Source: Bordetella genomosp. 12 (GTDB lineage: Bacteria; Pseudomonadota; Gammaproteobacteria; Burkholderiales; Burkholderiaceae_B). Taken from it: DNA of 64,000 bases. This document shows, in pieces, positions 18,073 through 29,269 of the stretch. The DNA lies in contig NZ_NEVU01000001.1 in NCBI RefSeq assembly GCF_002261355.1, positions 496,001 to 560,000 on the forward strand, written 5' to 3'. Made by a program: the position numbers and the translations under genes. Each line of letters starts with the position of its first letter. Positions within the stretch are counted from its first letter, which is position 1. The notes below the pieces were generated by a model that saw nothing but the letters and a program-made list of their open reading frames with translations, was not told the DNA's origin and searched no databases.

Positions 18073-21000
18073 GTGAGCCCGTCGCGCCTGTTCATTCTGC
18101 GGCCGGTCGCCACCACCTTGTCCATGGTGGCCATTCTGATCGCCGGCCTGATCGCCTATCGCTTGCTGCCGGTGTCGGCGCTGCCCGAGGTGGATTACCC
18201 GACCATCCAGGTCGTGACGCTGTATCCGGGCGCCAGCCCCGACGTGATGACCTCGCTGGTGACCTCCCCGCTGGAGCGCCAGTTCGGGCAGATGCCCGGC
18301 TTGAATCAGATGTCCTCGACCAGTTCGGGCGGGGCATCGGTCATCACCTTGCAGTTCAGCCTCAGCCTGCCGCTGGATGTCGCCGAACAGCAGGTGCAGG
18401 CGGCCATCAACGCCGCCTCCAATCTGCTGCCCAGCGATCTGCCGGTGCCGCCGGTCTACAACAAGGTCAATCCGGCGGACGCGGCCGTGCTGACGCTGGC
18501 GATCTCCTCGCCCACCATGCCGCTGCCGCAGGTGCGCGATCTGGTCGATACGCGCATGGCGCAAAAGCTGTCGCAGGTGCCGGGCGTGGGGCTGGTCAGC
18601 GTGGCGGGCGGGCAGCGGCCGGCGGTACGGGTGCAGGTCAATCCGCAGGCGCTGGCCGCCGCGGGCATGAGCCTGTCGGATCTGCGCACCGCCGTGGTGG
18701 GGGCCAACGTCAACCAGCCCAAGGGCAATCTGGACGGGCCGCTGCGCTCGACGACCATTGACGCCAACGACCAGTTGAAGTCGCCCACGGATTACAACGA
18801 CCTCATCATCGCCTACAAGAACGGCGCGCCCATGCGCCTGTCCGATGTGGCGCAGGCGGTGCAGGCCGCCGAGGACACGCGCCAGGCGGCCTGGGCGGGC
18901 GACAAGCCCGCGATTCTGCTGAACGTGCAGCGCCAGCCGGGCGCCAATGTCATCGAGGTGGTCGACCGCATCCGCGAGATGCTGCCGCAGTTGCGGGCGG
19001 CCCTGCCGGCCACCCTGGATCTGCAGGTGGTGTCCGATCGCACCCAGACCATCCGGGACTCGGTCAAGGATGTGCAGCACGAAATGCTGATGGCCATTGC
19101 CCTGGTGGTGATGGTGACCTTCGTCTTTCTGCGCAGCGCCACGGCGACCTTCATCCCCAGCGTGGTCGTGCCGCTGTCGCTGGTCGGCACCTTCGGCATC
19201 ATGTATCTGGCCGGGTTCAGCATCAACAACCTGACGCTGATGGCCCTGACCATCGCCACCGGCTTCGTGGTGGATGACGCCATCGTGATGATCGAGAACA
19301 TCGCGCGGCACATCGAGGAGGGCGAGTCGCCCATGCAGGCCGCGCTCAAGGGCGCCTCGCAGATCGGATTCACGCTGATCTCGCTGACGTTCTCGTTGAT
19401 CGCCGTGCTGATTCCGCTGCTGTTCATGCAGGAGGTCGTGGGCCGCTTGTTCCGCGAGTTCGCCGTGACCCTGGCCGTGGCCATCCTGATTTCCCTGGTG
19501 GTGTCGCTCACGCTCACGCCCATGATGTGCGCGCGGCTGCTCAAACCCGAGTCGGCCCAGCGCCACGGGCGCTTTCATCAATGGACCGGCCAGTTCATCG
19601 ACCGCGTCATCGCCGCTTACGACCGTATGCTCCAGGTGGTGCTGCGGCACCAGACCGCCACGCTGCTGGTGGCGCTGGCGACCTTCGCCCTGACGGTGAT
19701 CCTGTATATCGTGATCCCCAAGGGCTTTTTCCCGCAGCAGGACACCGGGCTCATTCAGGGCATCACGCAGGCGCCGCAATCGATCTCCTTCGCGGCGATG
19801 TCGCAGCGCCAGCAACAGATCGCCGATCGCATCGCGCAGGATCCGGATGTCGCGGCGGTGTCCTCGTTCATCGGGGTCGATGGCAGCAACGCCACCGTCA
19901 ACGCCGGGCGCATGCAGATCGCGCTGAAGACGCAGGACGAGCGCGGCGCTGATCTGAAGACCATCATGCAGCGCCTGCAGCACGCCGTGGCCGGCATGAA
20001 CAATGGCATCACGTTGTATCTGCAGCCGGTGCAGGACCTGACCATCGAGGATCGTGTCGCGCGCACCCAGTACCAGCTGACGCTGTCCAACCCGGACCTG
20101 GCGCAGTTGAGCGCATGGGCGCCCAAGCTGGTCGACCGCCTGAGCAAGCTGCCCGAATTGGCCGATGTCTCGCACGATCTGCAGGATCAGGGGCTGATGA
20201 CCTGGGTGGACATCGACCGCGACGCCGCCTCGCGGCTGGGCATCACCGCCTCGACCATCGATGAGGTGCTCTACGATGCCTTCGGGCAGCGGCTCATCTC
20301 CACCATCTTCACGCAGTCCAATCAGTATCGCGTGGTGCTCGAAGTGTTGCCGCAGTTTCGCCGTGATGCCTCGTCACTGGACCAGATCCATGTGCCGACG
20401 TCCAGCGGCGGGCAGGTGCCGCTGTCGTCGGTGGCGCATATCTCCGAAGGGCACACCGTGCTGGCCATCAACCGGCTGGATCAGTTTCCCATGGTGACGG
20501 TGTCCTTCAATCTTGCGCCCGGAGCTTCTCTGTCGGCGGCGGTCGACGCCATCAACGCCGCCGAACGCGATATCGGCATGCCCACGGCGATCGAAACGCG
20601 CTTTCAGGGCGCGGCCCTGGCGTTTCAGAATTCCTTGAACAGTACGCTGTGGCTCATTCTGGCGGCCATCGTCACGATGTACATCGTGCTGGGCGTGCTC
20701 TACGAGAGCTACATCCATCCGATCACGATTCTGTCGACCCTGCCCTCGGCGGGCGTGGGCGCTTTGCTGGCGCTGATGATCTCGGGCACCGAGCTGGACA
20801 TGATCGGCATCATCGGCATCATTTTGCTGATCGGTATCGTCAAAAAGAACGCCATCATGATGATCGACTTCGCCCTGGAGGCCGAGCGCAAGCAAGGCAT
20901 GGCGCCGCGCGAGGCCATTCATCAGGCGGCGTTGTTGCGCTTTCGGCCCATTTTGATGACTACCCTGGCGGCCTTGTTCGGCGCCTTGCCGCTGATGCTG

Positions 21001-21168
21001 TCCAGCGGCACGGGGGCGGAGCTGCGCCAACCGCTGGGTCTGGTGATGGTGGGCGGCTTGCTGGTCAGCCAGGTGCTGACGCTGTTCACCACGCCCGTGA
21101 TTTATCTGATGTTTGACCGTCTGTCCCGGCCGCGCGGCGCGCCCGGCCAGGCGCGGGCCGAACCATGA
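18073..21168 (+). CDS. mdtB: RND efflux pump subunit, MdtB type
   Basis: 1031-residue inner-membrane proton-drug antiporter. It starts at GTG 18073, [20 protein letters not shown]. The proton-relay aspartate pair in helix 4 is intact ([21 protein letters not shown]), and the Gly-rich C-terminal region [20 protein letters not shown] is typical. MdtB works as a hetero-trimer with MdtC. It is downstream of mdtA by six bases and overlaps mdtC by four. Confidence 0.95.
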   Translation: MSPSRLFILRPVATTLSMVAILIAGLIAYRLLPVSALPEVDYPTIQVVTLYPGASPDVMTSLVTSPLERQFGQMPGLNQMSSTSSGGASVITLQFSLSLPLDVAEQQVQAAINAASNLLPSDLPVPPVYNKVNPADAAVLTLAISSPTMPLPQVRDLVDTRMAQKLSQVPGVGLVSVAGGQRPAVRVQVNPQALAAAGMSLSDLRTAVVGANVNQPKGNLDGPLRSTTIDANDQLKSPTDYNDLIIAYKNGAPMRLSDVAQAVQAAEDTRQAAWAGDKPAILLNVQRQPGANVIEVVDRIREMLPQLRAALPATLDLQVVSDRTQTIRDSVKDVQHEMLMAIALVVMVTFVFLRSATATFIPSVVVPLSLVGTFGIMYLAGFSINNLTLMALTIATGFVVDDAIVMIENIARHIEEGESPMQAALKGASQIGFTLISLTFSLIAVLIPLLFMQEVVGRLFREFAVTLAVAILISLVVSLTLTPMMCARLLKPESAQRHGRFHQWTGQFIDRVIAAYDRMLQVVLRHQTATLLVALATFALTVILYIVIPKGFFPQQDTGLIQGITQAPQSISFAAMSQRQQQIADRIAQDPDVAAVSSFIGVDGSNATVNAGRMQIALKTQDERGADLKTIMQRLQHAVAGMNNGITLYLQPVQDLTIEDRVARTQYQLTLSNPDLAQLSAWAPKLVDRLSKLPELADVSHDLQDQGLMTWVDIDRDAASRLGITASTIDEVLYDAFGQRLISTIFTQSNQYRVVLEVLPQFRRDASSLDQIHVPTSSGGQVPLSSVAHISEGHTVLAINRLDQFPMVTVSFNLAPGASLSAAVDAINAAERDIGMPTAIETRFQGAALAFQNSLNSTLWLILAAIVTMYIVLGVLYESYIHPITILSTLPSAGVGALLALMISGTELDMIGIIGIILLIGIVKKNAIMMIDFALEAERKQGMAPREAIHQAALLRFRPILMTTLAALFGALPLMLSSGTGAELRQPLGLVMVGGLLVSQVLTLFTTPVIYLMFDRLSRPRGAPGQARAEP

Positions 21169-24100
21169 TTCTGTCGGCGCCGTTCATCGTCCGGCCGGTC
21201 GCCACCACCCTGCTGGCCCTGGCCGTCGTGCTGGCTGGCACGCTGGCTTTCCGGCTTCTGCCGGTCGCGCCCTTGCCGCAGGTGGATATCCCGACGATCT
21301 CCGTGTCGGCCAGCCTGCCTGGCGCCAGCCCCGAGACCATGGCCTCCAGCGTGGCCACGCCGCTGGAGCGCTCGCTGGGCAGTATCGCTGGCGTGACGGA
21401 AATGACTTCGCGCAGCACCCAGGGCTCGACCCGCATCACCCTGCAGTTCGATCTGGACCGCAATATCGACGGCGCGGCGCGCGACGTGCAGGCGGCCATC
21501 AATGCGGCGCGTTCGTTGTTGCCGACCAGCTTGCGCAGCAACCCGACGTATCACAAGGCCAACCCGTCGGCCGCGCCCATCATGACGCTGGCCATGACGT
21601 CCAAGACGCAGACCCAGGGCCAGCTCTACGACCTGGCCTCGACCATCGTGGCGCAGAAGCTGGCGCAGGTCAACGGCGTGGGCGAAGTGACGGTGGGCGG
21701 CAGCTCGCTGCCCGCCGTGCGGGTGAGCCTGAACCCAGGCGCGCTGGCCAACCGCGGGGTCTCGCTGGATCAGGTGCGCCAGACGTTGTCCAACGCCAAT
21801 GCCCTGCGACCCAAGGGCGTGCTCGAAAACGACGAATACCATTGGCAGATCCTGGCCAGCGATCAGCTCAGCCGCGCCGAGCAATACCGGCCGCTCATCG
21901 TCGCCTGGGTCAATGGCGCCGCCGTGCGGCTGTCGGATGTGGCGACCGTGGAAGATTCGGTCGAGGACCTGTTTCAAACCGGCTTCTATAACGACGGCCA
22001 GGCGATTTTGCTGATTCTGCGGCGGCAGGCCGATGCCAATATCATCGAGACCGTCGATGCCGTGCGCGCGCAGTTGCCCCAGCTCGCGGCACTGTTGCCC
22101 GGCGACGTGGACCTCATGGTGGCGCAGGACCGCACTCCCAGCATCCGTGCGTCCTTGCACGAGGCCGAGGCCACCCTGGTGATCGCGGTGGGCCTGGTGG
22201 TGCTGGTGGTGCTGCTGTTTCTGCGGCGCTGGCGCGCGGCCTTGATCCCCTCGGTGGCGGTGCCGGTGTCCCTGGTCGGGACTTTCTGCATCATGTACTT
22301 GTGCGGGTACACGCTGAACACCATCTCATTGATGGCGCTGATCGTGGCCACCGGCTTTGTCGTCGATGACGCCATCGTGGTGCTGGAAAACATCATGCGG
22401 CACATCGAGCAGGGCGCATCGCCCCTGCGGGCGGCGCTGCGCGGCTCGCGCGAGGTCGGGTTCACCGTGCTGTCCATGAGCTTGTCGCTGGTGGCGGTGT
22501 TCATCCCCATACTGCTCATGGGCGGGGTCGTGGGGCGGCTGTTCCGCGAGTTCGCCGTGACGCTGTCGGCCGCCATCCTGGTTTCGCTGGTGGTGTCGCT
22601 GACCCTCACGCCCATGATGTGCGCCCGGCTGTTGCGCCCCGAGCCGGCCGAGGACGCGGCCCCGCGCGGGCGCGCCAGCCGCATCGGCGCGGCGGTGGCG
22701 CATTTTTTCGATGGCCTGCTCGAAGGCTATGCCAGTTCCTTGCAATGGGCCTTGAACCACGGCCGGCTCATGATCGCCATCCTGCTGGGCACCATCGCAC
22801 TGAACGTCTATCTGTATACCGTCATCCCCAAGGGTTTTCTGCCGCAGCAGGACACCGGCCAGTTGCTGGGCTTTTTCCGGGTCGATCAGGGCACGTCGTT
22901 TCAAGCCACGGTGCCCAAGCTGGAGTATTTCCGCAAGATCATCATGGCCGATCCGGCCGTGCAGAGCCTGACCGCCTACGCCGGCGGGCGCGGCGGCAGC
23001 AACACGAGCTTCATGCAGATCCAGCTCAAACCGCAGGCCGAACGCGGCGTGAGTTCCGATGATGTCATCAATCGCCTGCGCGGGCGCCTGCAGCGCGAGC
23101 CGGGCGCGCAGCTTTTCCTGGTGTCGCAGCAGGATATCCGCATTGGCGGGCGGCAAAGCACGGGATCGTACGATTACACCTTGATGTCGGGCGATCTGGC
23201 CTTGCTGCGTACCTGGATGCCCAAGGTGCAGCGCGCCATGTCGGAGCTGCCGGAGCTCACCGACGTCGACGCCGATGTCGAGGACAAGGGACGGCAGATC
23301 AATCTGGTCATCGATCGCGAGAGCGCCACGCGCCTGGGGATCAATATGGCGACCATCGCCGCCGTGCTGAACAACTCTTACAGTCAGCGGCAGGTGTCGG
23401 TCATGTATGGGCCGCTGAACCAGTACCACGTGGTGATGGGGGTGGATCAGAAGTTCGCCGAGGATGCCGAGTCGCTCAAGCAGCTCACGGTGGTGGCGGC
23501 CGACGGCAGCAAGGTCCCGCTGGCCGCGTTCGCGCGCCTGGAGGTCGGCAATGCGCCGCTGAGCGTGAACCACCAAGGCTTGTTCGTGGCCGACACGATT
23601 TCCTTCGGCACCGCGCCGGGGGTCTCGCTGGAGCAGGCCACGCGGGCCATCGATGCGGCCGTGGCGCGCATCGGGCTGCCCTCGGATCAGATCCAGGCAG
23701 GCTTTCAGGGTACGGCGGCCGAGCTGCAGAAAACGCTGGCGCGCCAACCCTGGTTGATTCTGGCCGCCCTGGTGGCCATGTATATCGTCCTGGGCGTGCT
23801 CTACGAGAGCTATATCCATCCGATCACCATTCTGTCGACCCTGCCCTCGGCCGGTATCGGCGCCTTGCTGGCGCTGATGGCGCTGAACACCGAGTTCACC
23901 CTGATCGCGCTGATCGGCGTGTTTCTGCTGATCGGCATCGTCAAGAAAAATGCCATCATGATGGTGGACTTCGCGCTGGCGGCGCAGCGCAAGGAAAACA
24001 TGGCGCCGCGCGAGGCCATTTACCAGGCTTGCCTGACGCGCTTTCGCCCCATCATGATGACGACACTGGCCGCCATCTTTGGCGCGCTGCCGCTGGTGCT

Positions 24101-24278
24101 GGCCACTGGCGCGGGTGTCGAGATGCGCCAGCCCCTGGGCATCACCATCGTCGGCGGGCTGGTGCTCAGCCAGGTGCTGACGCTCTACACCACGCCGGTT
24201 GTCTATCTCTATCTCGACCGTTTTCGTCTCTGGGCCAATCGCCGGCGTGCGGCCCGTCCTGAACCCGAACACCCATGA
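21165..24278 (+). CDS. mdtC: RND efflux pump subunit, MdtC type
   Basis: 1037-residue partner of MdtB. It starts ATG at 21165 inside the mdtB stop (ATGA overlap). The helix-4 pair is present ([21 protein letters not shown]), as is [20 protein letters not shown] near the C-terminus. It shares long near-identical tracts with mdtB, for example around 20686-20778 and 23787-23879. The enterobacterial complex exports bile salts, novobiocin and similar compounds; substrates here are not known. Confidence 0.95.
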   Translation: MILSAPFIVRPVATTLLALAVVLAGTLAFRLLPVAPLPQVDIPTISVSASLPGASPETMASSVATPLERSLGSIAGVTEMTSRSTQGSTRITLQFDLDRNIDGAARDVQAAINAARSLLPTSLRSNPTYHKANPSAAPIMTLAMTSKTQTQGQLYDLASTIVAQKLAQVNGVGEVTVGGSSLPAVRVSLNPGALANRGVSLDQVRQTLSNANALRPKGVLENDEYHWQILASDQLSRAEQYRPLIVAWVNGAAVRLSDVATVEDSVEDLFQTGFYNDGQAILLILRRQADANIIETVDAVRAQLPQLAALLPGDVDLMVAQDRTPSIRASLHEAEATLVIAVGLVVLVVLLFLRRWRAALIPSVAVPVSLVGTFCIMYLCGYTLNTISLMALIVATGFVVDDAIVVLENIMRHIEQGASPLRAALRGSREVGFTVLSMSLSLVAVFIPILLMGGVVGRLFREFAVTLSAAILVSLVVSLTLTPMMCARLLRPEPAEDAAPRGRASRIGAAVAHFFDGLLEGYASSLQWALNHGRLMIAILLGTIALNVYLYTVIPKGFLPQQDTGQLLGFFRVDQGTSFQATVPKLEYFRKIIMADPAVQSLTAYAGGRGGSNTSFMQIQLKPQAERGVSSDDVINRLRGRLQREPGAQLFLVSQQDIRIGGRQSTGSYDYTLMSGDLALLRTWMPKVQRAMSELPELTDVDADVEDKGRQINLVIDRESATRLGINMATIAAVLNNSYSQRQVSVMYGPLNQYHVVMGVDQKFAEDAESLKQLTVVAADGSKVPLAAFARLEVGNAPLSVNHQGLFVADTISFGTAPGVSLEQATRAIDAAVARIGLPSDQIQAGFQGTAAELQKTLARQPWLILAALVAMYIVLGVLYESYIHPITILSTLPSAGIGALLALMALNTEFTLIALIGVFLLIGIVKKNAIMMVDFALAAQRKENMAPREAIYQACLTRFRPIMMTTLAAIFGALPLVLATGAGVEMRQPLGITIVGGLVLSQVLTLYTTPVVYLYLDRFRLWANRRRAARPEPEHP

Positions 24279-25729
24279 TGCCTAAGCTCCTTCCCGCGCG
24301 CGTACTGCCCTTGGCGCTGGCTGCCCTGCTGGCGGGCTGCGCCGTCGGCCCCGATTATCAGCGGCCCGACATCGACGTGGGCACCGCTTTCAAGGATGCC
24401 CCGCAAACCGTGCCGGGCTGGCAGCAGGCGCAGCCGGCCGACAGCGCCGTGCGCGGGCAGTGGTGGTCGATCTATGGCGACCCCGTGCTCGATGGGCTGA
24501 TGCAGCAACTGAACGCCGCCAACCAGACGATCGCGCAGGCCGAGGCCAACTATCGCCAGGCGCAGGCCCTGGTCGGTACGGCGCGGGCGGGTTTCTTCCC
24601 GACCGTGGGCGCCGCATCCGGATTGACGCGCTCCGGCGGCGGGACGTCTTCGGGCAGTACGACGGTGGGCAATCAGTACTCGCTCAGCGGCAGCGTGAGC
24701 TGGGAGCCCGATCTGTGGGGCCGTGTGCGCCGTGAGTTGGAGTCCAGCCGCGCCAGCGAAGCGGCCAGCGCCGCGGATCTGGCGTCGACCCGGCTGTCGG
24801 CGCAGGCCGCACTGGCGCAGAACTATCTGCAGGTCCGCGTGCTGGACGAGCAGAAACGCCTGCTCGAAGCCACGGTGCAGGCCTATGAGCGCTCGCTCAC
24901 CCTGACGCGCAACCGTTACGAAGCGGGCGTGGCGGGCAAGGCCGACGTGGCCGTGGCGCAGACTCAGCTCGAGAGCACGCGCGCGCAGTCGCTGGATCTG
25001 GATTGGCAGCGCGGCCAGTACGAGAACGCGATCGCCGTGCTGGTGGGTAAGGCGCCGTCGCAGTTCTCGCTGCCGGCGGCGCCCTTTACGCAGCGGCTGC
25101 CGCAGATTCCGCCGGGTTTGCCTTCGGCCTTGCTGCAACGTCGTCCCGACGTCGCCGCGGCCGAGCGGCGCGCCGCGGCGGCCAACGCACAGATCGGCGT
25201 GGCGACGGCGGCCTGGTTTCCCGACCTGACCCTGTCGGCCTCGGGCGGCTTTCGCAGCGGGCAATTCGCCGACTGGCTGACGGCGCCGGCGCGCTTCTGG
25301 TCTCTGGGCCCGGCACTGGCCCTGACCATCTTCGATGGCGGGGCCCGCGAGGCGCAGATTGCCTCGGCGCGCGCCGCCTATGATGCGCAAGCGGCCGCCT
25401 ACCGGCTGTCGGTGCTGACGGCCTTGCGCGAGGTCGAGGATTATCTGGTGCAGTTGCGCGTGATGGAGCAGGAGCAGCAAGTGCAGCGCCGGGCGCTGGA
25501 ATCCGCCCGCGAATCCATGCGCCTGACGCGCAATCAGTATGAAGCCGGGCTGGTGGACTATCTGAGCGTGGCGGTGGTCGAGGCCACCGCCCTGTCCAGC
25601 GAGCGCAATGCCATCAGCCTGCTGGGCAATCGCCTGATCGCCAGCGTGCAGCTGGTTGCCGCCCTGGGCGGCGGCTGGGAGGGGCTGACACCCGCCGAGG
25701 CCGCGCCGCCGGCGGCGGCTCAGCCCTGA
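24275..25729 (+). CDS. Outer-membrane efflux factor lipoprotein, NodT family
   Basis: 484-residue TolC-like channel. Signal peptide with lipobox LLAGC, then [14 protein letters not shown], the standard NodT/OprM start. Two repeated coiled-coil hairpins follow (around 190-240 and 400-450), with the repeated motif [20 protein letters not shown] / [20 protein letters not shown] visible. It completes the MdtABC pump through the outer membrane. It overlaps the mdtC stop by four bases and ends six bases from the converging pilin gene. Confidence 0.92.
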   Translation: MMPKLLPARVLPLALAALLAGCAVGPDYQRPDIDVGTAFKDAPQTVPGWQQAQPADSAVRGQWWSIYGDPVLDGLMQQLNAANQTIAQAEANYRQAQALVGTARAGFFPTVGAASGLTRSGGGTSSGSTTVGNQYSLSGSVSWEPDLWGRVRRELESSRASEAASAADLASTRLSAQAALAQNYLQVRVLDEQKRLLEATVQAYERSLTLTRNRYEAGVAGKADVAVAQTQLESTRAQSLDLDWQRGQYENAIAVLVGKAPSQFSLPAAPFTQRLPQIPPGLPSALLQRRPDVAAAERRAAAANAQIGVATAAWFPDLTLSASGGFRSGQFADWLTAPARFWSLGPALALTIFDGGAREAQIASARAAYDAQAAAYRLSVLTALREVEDYLVQLRVMEQEQQVQRRALESARESMRLTRNQYEAGLVDYLSVAVVEATALSSERNAISLLGNRLIASVQLVAALGGGWEGLTPAEAAPPAAAQP

Positions 25730-25741
25730 TCGGGTTCAGGG
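25724..25741. terminator. Small hairpin holding both stop codons at a convergent junction
   Basis: CCCTGA (25724-25729) and TCAGGG (25736-25741) form a 6-base stem with a 6-base loop. The left arm contains the stop of the efflux gene and the right arm contains the reverse-strand stop of the pilin gene. No T-run on either side. Part of the symmetry is simply TGA facing TGA. Confidence 0.3.
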
Positions 25742-26356
25742 GTAGACCACGCTGTACTGCACATAGGTGAGCAGCTTGCCCGCATGCAGCGGGTTGGCGG
25801 TGGTGCGGATATAGCGCGCCAGATAGCGCAGGGTGGCGGTCTTGGTGACGTCGCCGGTCAACGGCACGCTGTGGGCGTTCTGCTCTTCGACGGACTGCCC
25901 CAGCTTGATGACGCTGCCGTTCATATTGATCAACTGGATCTGCACATTGTTGAACAGGATGGCCTGGCTGCGGTCGGGGATGCTGCTGGGGATGCCGGTG
26001 GGGAGCGCCTCGTTGTAGGCCATGAGATTGCCCGTGCCGTAATCGGTGGTGGCGCCGGGTTCGAAATAGGCCTTGACCGTGCCACTGAGCGAATCCGGGC
26101 AGTCGGAGATGCGAATGACGAAAGGCGTGGCGCCGGCCGTGCTGTTGATCTCCTTGAGCGCCATGGCGCCGATGCGGGGCAGCGTCACGACGAGGTCATG
26201 GGGCGGATCCTTGCTGTCGATCTTGCAGGTTTGGTCGGTGATTTCGCCCGTGATGGTGACGGTGCCATTGACCGCCTGAGCGTGCGGCGTCAGGCAGGCG
26301 GCCGCGATCAGCCAGACGCCGCGCGCCCACCGCCGGGTTGCGGATGACGGATTCAA
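25736..26356 (-). CDS. Bordetella-type major fimbrial subunit (Fim2/Fim3/FimX family), copy 1
   Basis: 206-residue type 1 (chaperone-usher) pilin. A signal peptide (cleavage probably after PHAQA) precedes a mature part starting VNGTVTITGEITDQTCKID. AYFEPGATTDYGTGNLMAYN and the C-terminal YVQYSVVYP closely follow the Fim2 and Fim3 pattern; the paired cysteines (DQTC, SDC) are present. The start is TTG at 26356, preceded by AAGGA with good spacing. The codons after it, 26353-26333, look like three decayed copies of the heptamer found in copy 2. No chaperone or usher gene is nearby, so assembly must use another locus. Confidence 0.88.
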   Translation of the reverse strand: MNPSSATRRWARGVWLIAAACLTPHAQAVNGTVTITGEITDQTCKIDSKDPPHDLVVTLPRIGAMALKEINSTAGATPFVIRISDCPDSLSGTVKAYFEPGATTDYGTGNLMAYNEALPTGIPSSIPDRSQAILFNNVQIQLINMNGSVIKLGQSVEEQNAHSVPLTGDVTKTATLRYLARYIRTTANPLHAGKLLTYVQYSVVYP

Positions 26357-26494
26357 GAATATTCCTTATATCGATCAGCGGCCTATTTCAGCGCAGTGCG
26401 GCTTCGGAAGGCGCTGAGCCGGCTGTCATCCCTGGCTGGGCGGCAGCAGGGCGCCGCCCGCAAAATCGGATGACTGGCTGGGCGCGGTGCCGCT

Positions 26495-27168
26495 TCAGGG
26501 ATAGACGATGGAATACTGGACGTAGCTCACCAGCTTGCCGGCACTGATGGCGTTGCTGCCGGTCTTGATGTAGCGCGCCAGATAACGCAGCGTGGCCTTG
26601 TTGTTGGTGACCGTGGTTTCTTGCGAACCCTGGGTGACGCTGGGTTCGCCGACTTTGATGCTGCCGCCGCTCGGATTGGCCAACTGGATCTGAACACTGC
26701 TGAAGACGGTCGCGCCTGTGCGATCGGGGATGCTGGATACCGCATTGGTTTTGGCGCTTTGTTCTGTGTAGGCGACGAGATTTCCCGTTCCGTAATCGGT
26801 TGTCGAACCCGACTCGAAAAAGGCTTTTACTTTCTGGTTATTCACAGTCTGCGGGCAGTCGGTGAGCTGAATGACGAAAGGCGTCGCACCCGCGGTGTCG
26901 TTGACGTTCTTGAGGGCTTTGGCGCCGATCTTGGGCAGGTTGACGACCAGGTTGTGCGGCGGATCTGCGTTGTTGATCTTGCAGGTCTGGTCAGTGATCT
27001 CGCCATTGATGGTGATGGTGCCATCGACCGCCCGTGCGGGGGTGGGCATCATGCCGGCAATCGCCAGCGAGGCGGCGACGAGCTTTACGCACTCAATTGC
27101 GGATTGCGGATTGCGGATTGCGGATTGCGGATTGCGGATTGCGGATTGCGGATTGCATGGTCTTTCAT
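26495..27168 (-). CDS. Bordetella-type fimbrial subunit, copy 2, with heptamer repeat at its 5' end (out of frame in this sequence)
   Basis: The mature pilin is clear: PTPARA cleavage region, then VDGTITINGEITDQTCKINN, FFESGSTTDYGTGNLVAYTE and C-terminal YVQYSIVYP, strongly similar to copy 1. The 5' end carries eight copies of AATCCGC (27154 to 27099). The best start is ATG 27168, with GGGA nine bases before it. From there the frame hits TAA at 27087, just past the repeat. From the second ATG, 27158, it hits TGA at 27095. Only the third frame joins the pilin, and its nearest ATG (27247) has a badly spaced ribosome site. Nine or six copies would put ATG 27168 in frame; seven would do so for ATG 27158. 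Hence the gene is probably OFF here and phase-variable. Confidence 0.8.
27099..27154 (-). repeat. Eight tandem copies of a 7-base unit (AATCCGC on the coding strand)
   Basis: On the plus strand the unit is GCGGATT, eight perfect copies from 27099 to 27154, plus ATT before and GC after as partial copies. Seven is not a multiple of three, so each gain or loss of a copy shifts the frame of the pilin gene. Three units encode seven residues (NPQSAIR). It is a simple sequence repeat, not a CRISPR array: there are no spacers. Confidence 0.95.
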
Positions 27169-27290
27169 GGCTTGTTTTCCCGGTTGCGGCAAGCCAGTGT
27201 GCGCGCCGCGGGGCTCGGAAACAGCGGAAGAGCGCCGCTGAATCCATGACCTCAGGCGAGGCCGCCCCGCGCCGAATCGGACGCGATCCG

Positions 27291-28250
27291 TCAGGCGAGC
27301 AAGCCGCGGATGCCGGCCACCCCGTGCGCGCCATGGCCTTGCGCCTGGGCCAGCGTCGCCAGTGACTGCCCGCCCAGCGCAAAGACGGGCAGGCCGGCAT
27401 CGCGGTTGGCGGCTTCAAAACCGGCCCACCCCAGCGGCGTCTGCCCCGGGTGGCTGGGGGTATCGGCTACCGGGCCAAGCACGGCAAAGTCCGCGCCCAG
27501 TGCGCGCGCATGCACGATGTCGGCCTGGTTATGCGCCGACACGCCAACCAGGTGCCCATCGGGCAACGGCGGGCGGCTTTGCAGGGCCGCGGCATCGCCG
27601 GCGCGCAGGTGCACGCCGTCGGCTTCGCTCCACCATTGGTGTGGATGCAGGCTGTTGACCAGCAGGCGTGCGCCGGCCTGGCGGCAGCGTTGCAGCGTGG
27701 CCTCGAAGCCGGCGCGCGAGGCGGCCGGCCCGCCTGGCCAGGCGGGCTCGCGCCATTGCACCAGTTTCAGGCCCGCGGCCAGGGCACGTTCGAGCCGCTG
27801 CAGGAAAGCGGGCAGGGCGTCGGCCGAGCCGACCGCGCTGATGGCGTAGGTCTGCGGCAATTGCAGCCAGCGCAGGGGAGGCAAGGTGGCGGGCAGCAGT
27901 TCGCCGACCTGGCCGGCCTGCCGGGGGTCTACCCAGGCCAGACGCTGGTTCTCCAGGCCGCGCGGCTCGCCAGTCCATCCGGTGACGAAGCAGAACGCCA
28001 GCCGCACCGTGGTGTGCGGATAGGCATGGACGTAGCAGACCCAGCGGCGCGATTCGGTCACGGTGATGCCGAGTTCTTCCTGCAGTTCGCGCGCCAGGGC
28101 CTGTAGCACGGTCTCGCCCGGCTCCAGCTTGCCGCCGGGCAGCTCCCACCAGCCGGCCCAGGGCTTGCCCTCGGGACGCTGCCCCAGCAACAATTGGCCG
28201 TCGGGCCGCAGGATCAGGCCGGCGGCGACGTCGATGATCGGCTCAGGCAT
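27291..28250 (-). CDS. Nudix hydrolase (MutT) fused to a ThiE-like domain
   Basis: 319 residues. The N-terminal half (about 1-130) is a MutT/8-oxo-dGTPase: the Nudix box [20 protein letters not shown] followed by ELGI is complete. The C-terminal half (about 150-319) is a thiamine-monophosphate-synthase-like barrel with [38 protein letters not shown] and a final VAGIRGLL. This fusion is known from many proteobacteria; the barrel half is generally not needed for thiamine synthesis. A separate stand-alone thiE is at 52968. It overlaps the upstream ATPase gene by eight bases. Confidence 0.9.
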   Translation of the reverse strand: MPEPIIDVAAGLILRPDGQLLLGQRPEGKPWAGWWELPGGKLEPGETVLQALARELQEELGITVTESRRWVCYVHAYPHTTVRLAFCFVTGWTGEPRGLENQRLAWVDPRQAGQVGELLPATLPPLRWLQLPQTYAISAVGSADALPAFLQRLERALAAGLKLVQWREPAWPGGPAASRAGFEATLQRCRQAGARLLVNSLHPHQWWSEADGVHLRAGDAAALQSRPPLPDGHLVGVSAHNQADIVHARALGADFAVLGPVADTPSHPGQTPLGWAGFEAANRDAGLPVFALGGQSLATLAQAQGHGAHGVAGIRGLLA

Positions 28251-29109
28251 GACGGGCCGCCCAGTCGCGCGCGAATTGGTGGGCCACGCGTCCGGAGCGC
28301 GAGCCGCGCTCCAGCGCCCATTGCAAGGCTTCGGCGCGCGAGGCCTCGATCTGGTCGGCGGGGCAGTTCAGTTCGCGCAGCCAGTGATGCACGATGTCCA
28401 GGTAGTCGTCCTGTTTGAAGGGATAGAACGACAGCCACAGGCCGAAGCGCTCGGACAGGGAGATCTTCTCTTCGACGGTCTCGCCCGGGTGGATTTCGCC
28501 ATCGGCCTGATGCTTGGCCTGCAGGTTCTCGCTCATGTACTCGGGCATGAGGTGGCGGCGGTTGGAAGTGGCGTAGATGAGCAGGTTGTCGCCGCCGGCC
28601 GCCACCGAACCGTCGAGCACCGATTTCAGGGCCTTGTAGCCGGCCTCGCCCTCTTCGAAGGACAGATCGTCGCAGAACACGATGAAGCGCTCCGGGCGGC
28701 CCGCCACCAGTTCGACGATATCGGGCAGGTCGCCCAGGTCGCTCTTGTCGACTTCGATCAGGCGCAGGCCGCGTTCGCCATAGGAGGCCAGCATGGCCTT
28801 GACCAGCGAGCTCTTGCCCGTGCCGCGCGCGCCTGTCATCAGCACGTTGTTGGCGGGTTTGGCGGCGAGGAACTGGCGCGTGTTGCGGTCGATGATGTCT
28901 TTCTGCCGCTCGATATGCTGCAGGTCGTCTTGCTGGATGCGCGCGACATGGCGCACGGCATCGAGCCAGCCGCGCGAGCCGCGCTTGCGCCAGCGAAAAG
29001 CGTGGGCGCTCCAGTCGATGTCGGGCGGGGCGGGCGGCAGCCAGGCCTCCATCTGCGCAAGCACGCGCTCGGCGCGGGCGATCAATTGAGTGAAATCGGT
29101 TGCGGTCAC
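28243..29109 (-). CDS. DUF815 ATP-binding protein
   Basis: 288-residue AAA-type P-loop protein. Walker A is [15 protein letters not shown]; the acidic Walker B region is [30 protein letters not shown] is the characteristic sensor segment of DUF815. The cellular role is unknown. The start is GTG at 29109, preceded by AGGAAACACC; the longer reading to 29190 lacks similarity. In betaproteobacteria it is often next to mutT and argJ, as here, and is probably cotranscribed with mutT. Confidence 0.85.
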   Translation of the reverse strand: MTATDFTQLIARAERVLAQMEAWLPPAPPDIDWSAHAFRWRKRGSRGWLDAVRHVARIQQDDLQHIERQKDIIDRNTRQFLAAKPANNVLMTGARGTGKSSLVKAMLASYGERGLRLIEVDKSDLGDLPDIVELVAGRPERFIVFCDDLSFEEGEAGYKALKSVLDGSVAAGGDNLLIYATSNRRHLMPEYMSENLQAKHQADGEIHPGETVEEKISLSERFGLWLSFYPFKQDDYLDIVHHWLRELNCPADQIEASRAEALQWALERGSRSGRVAHQFARDWAARHA

Positions 29110-29237
29110 GGTGTTTCCTAGAAGGGCAGCGGGGGTGCTGGTCGACAGCACCGTCTGGTGAGGACGCCGGCGCCGGCCAGGAGGTTGCATAGGACGCGAC
29201 GGCGAGCGGGCGCCGCAGGGGTGGCGCGGCGCGCGCG

Positions 29238-29258
29238 GGACGGGCAGGGCGCCCGTCC
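29238..29258 (-). terminator. Hairpin downstream of argJ
   Basis: GGACGGGC (29238-29245) and GCCCGTCC (29251-29258) form an 8-base stem with a 5-base loop, 11 bases past the argJ stop. No clear T-run on the reverse strand. A second small hairpin, GGTGCTG/CAGCACC (29134-29152), lies further on. Confidence 0.4.
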
Positions 29259-29269
29259 GCTGAGACGAA

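Noticed and set aside
17917-20175. Open frame of 752 codons on the minus strand opposite mdtA/mdtB
   Set aside because: Arg/Gly/His-rich composition with no motif; it mirrors the high-GC third codon positions of the real genes.
26357-26494. Poly-C promoter tract as in Bordetella fim genes
   Set aside because: No long C or G run lies upstream of either pilin gene.
27099-27154. CRISPR-like array
   Set aside because: Units are only seven bases and directly adjacent, without spacers.
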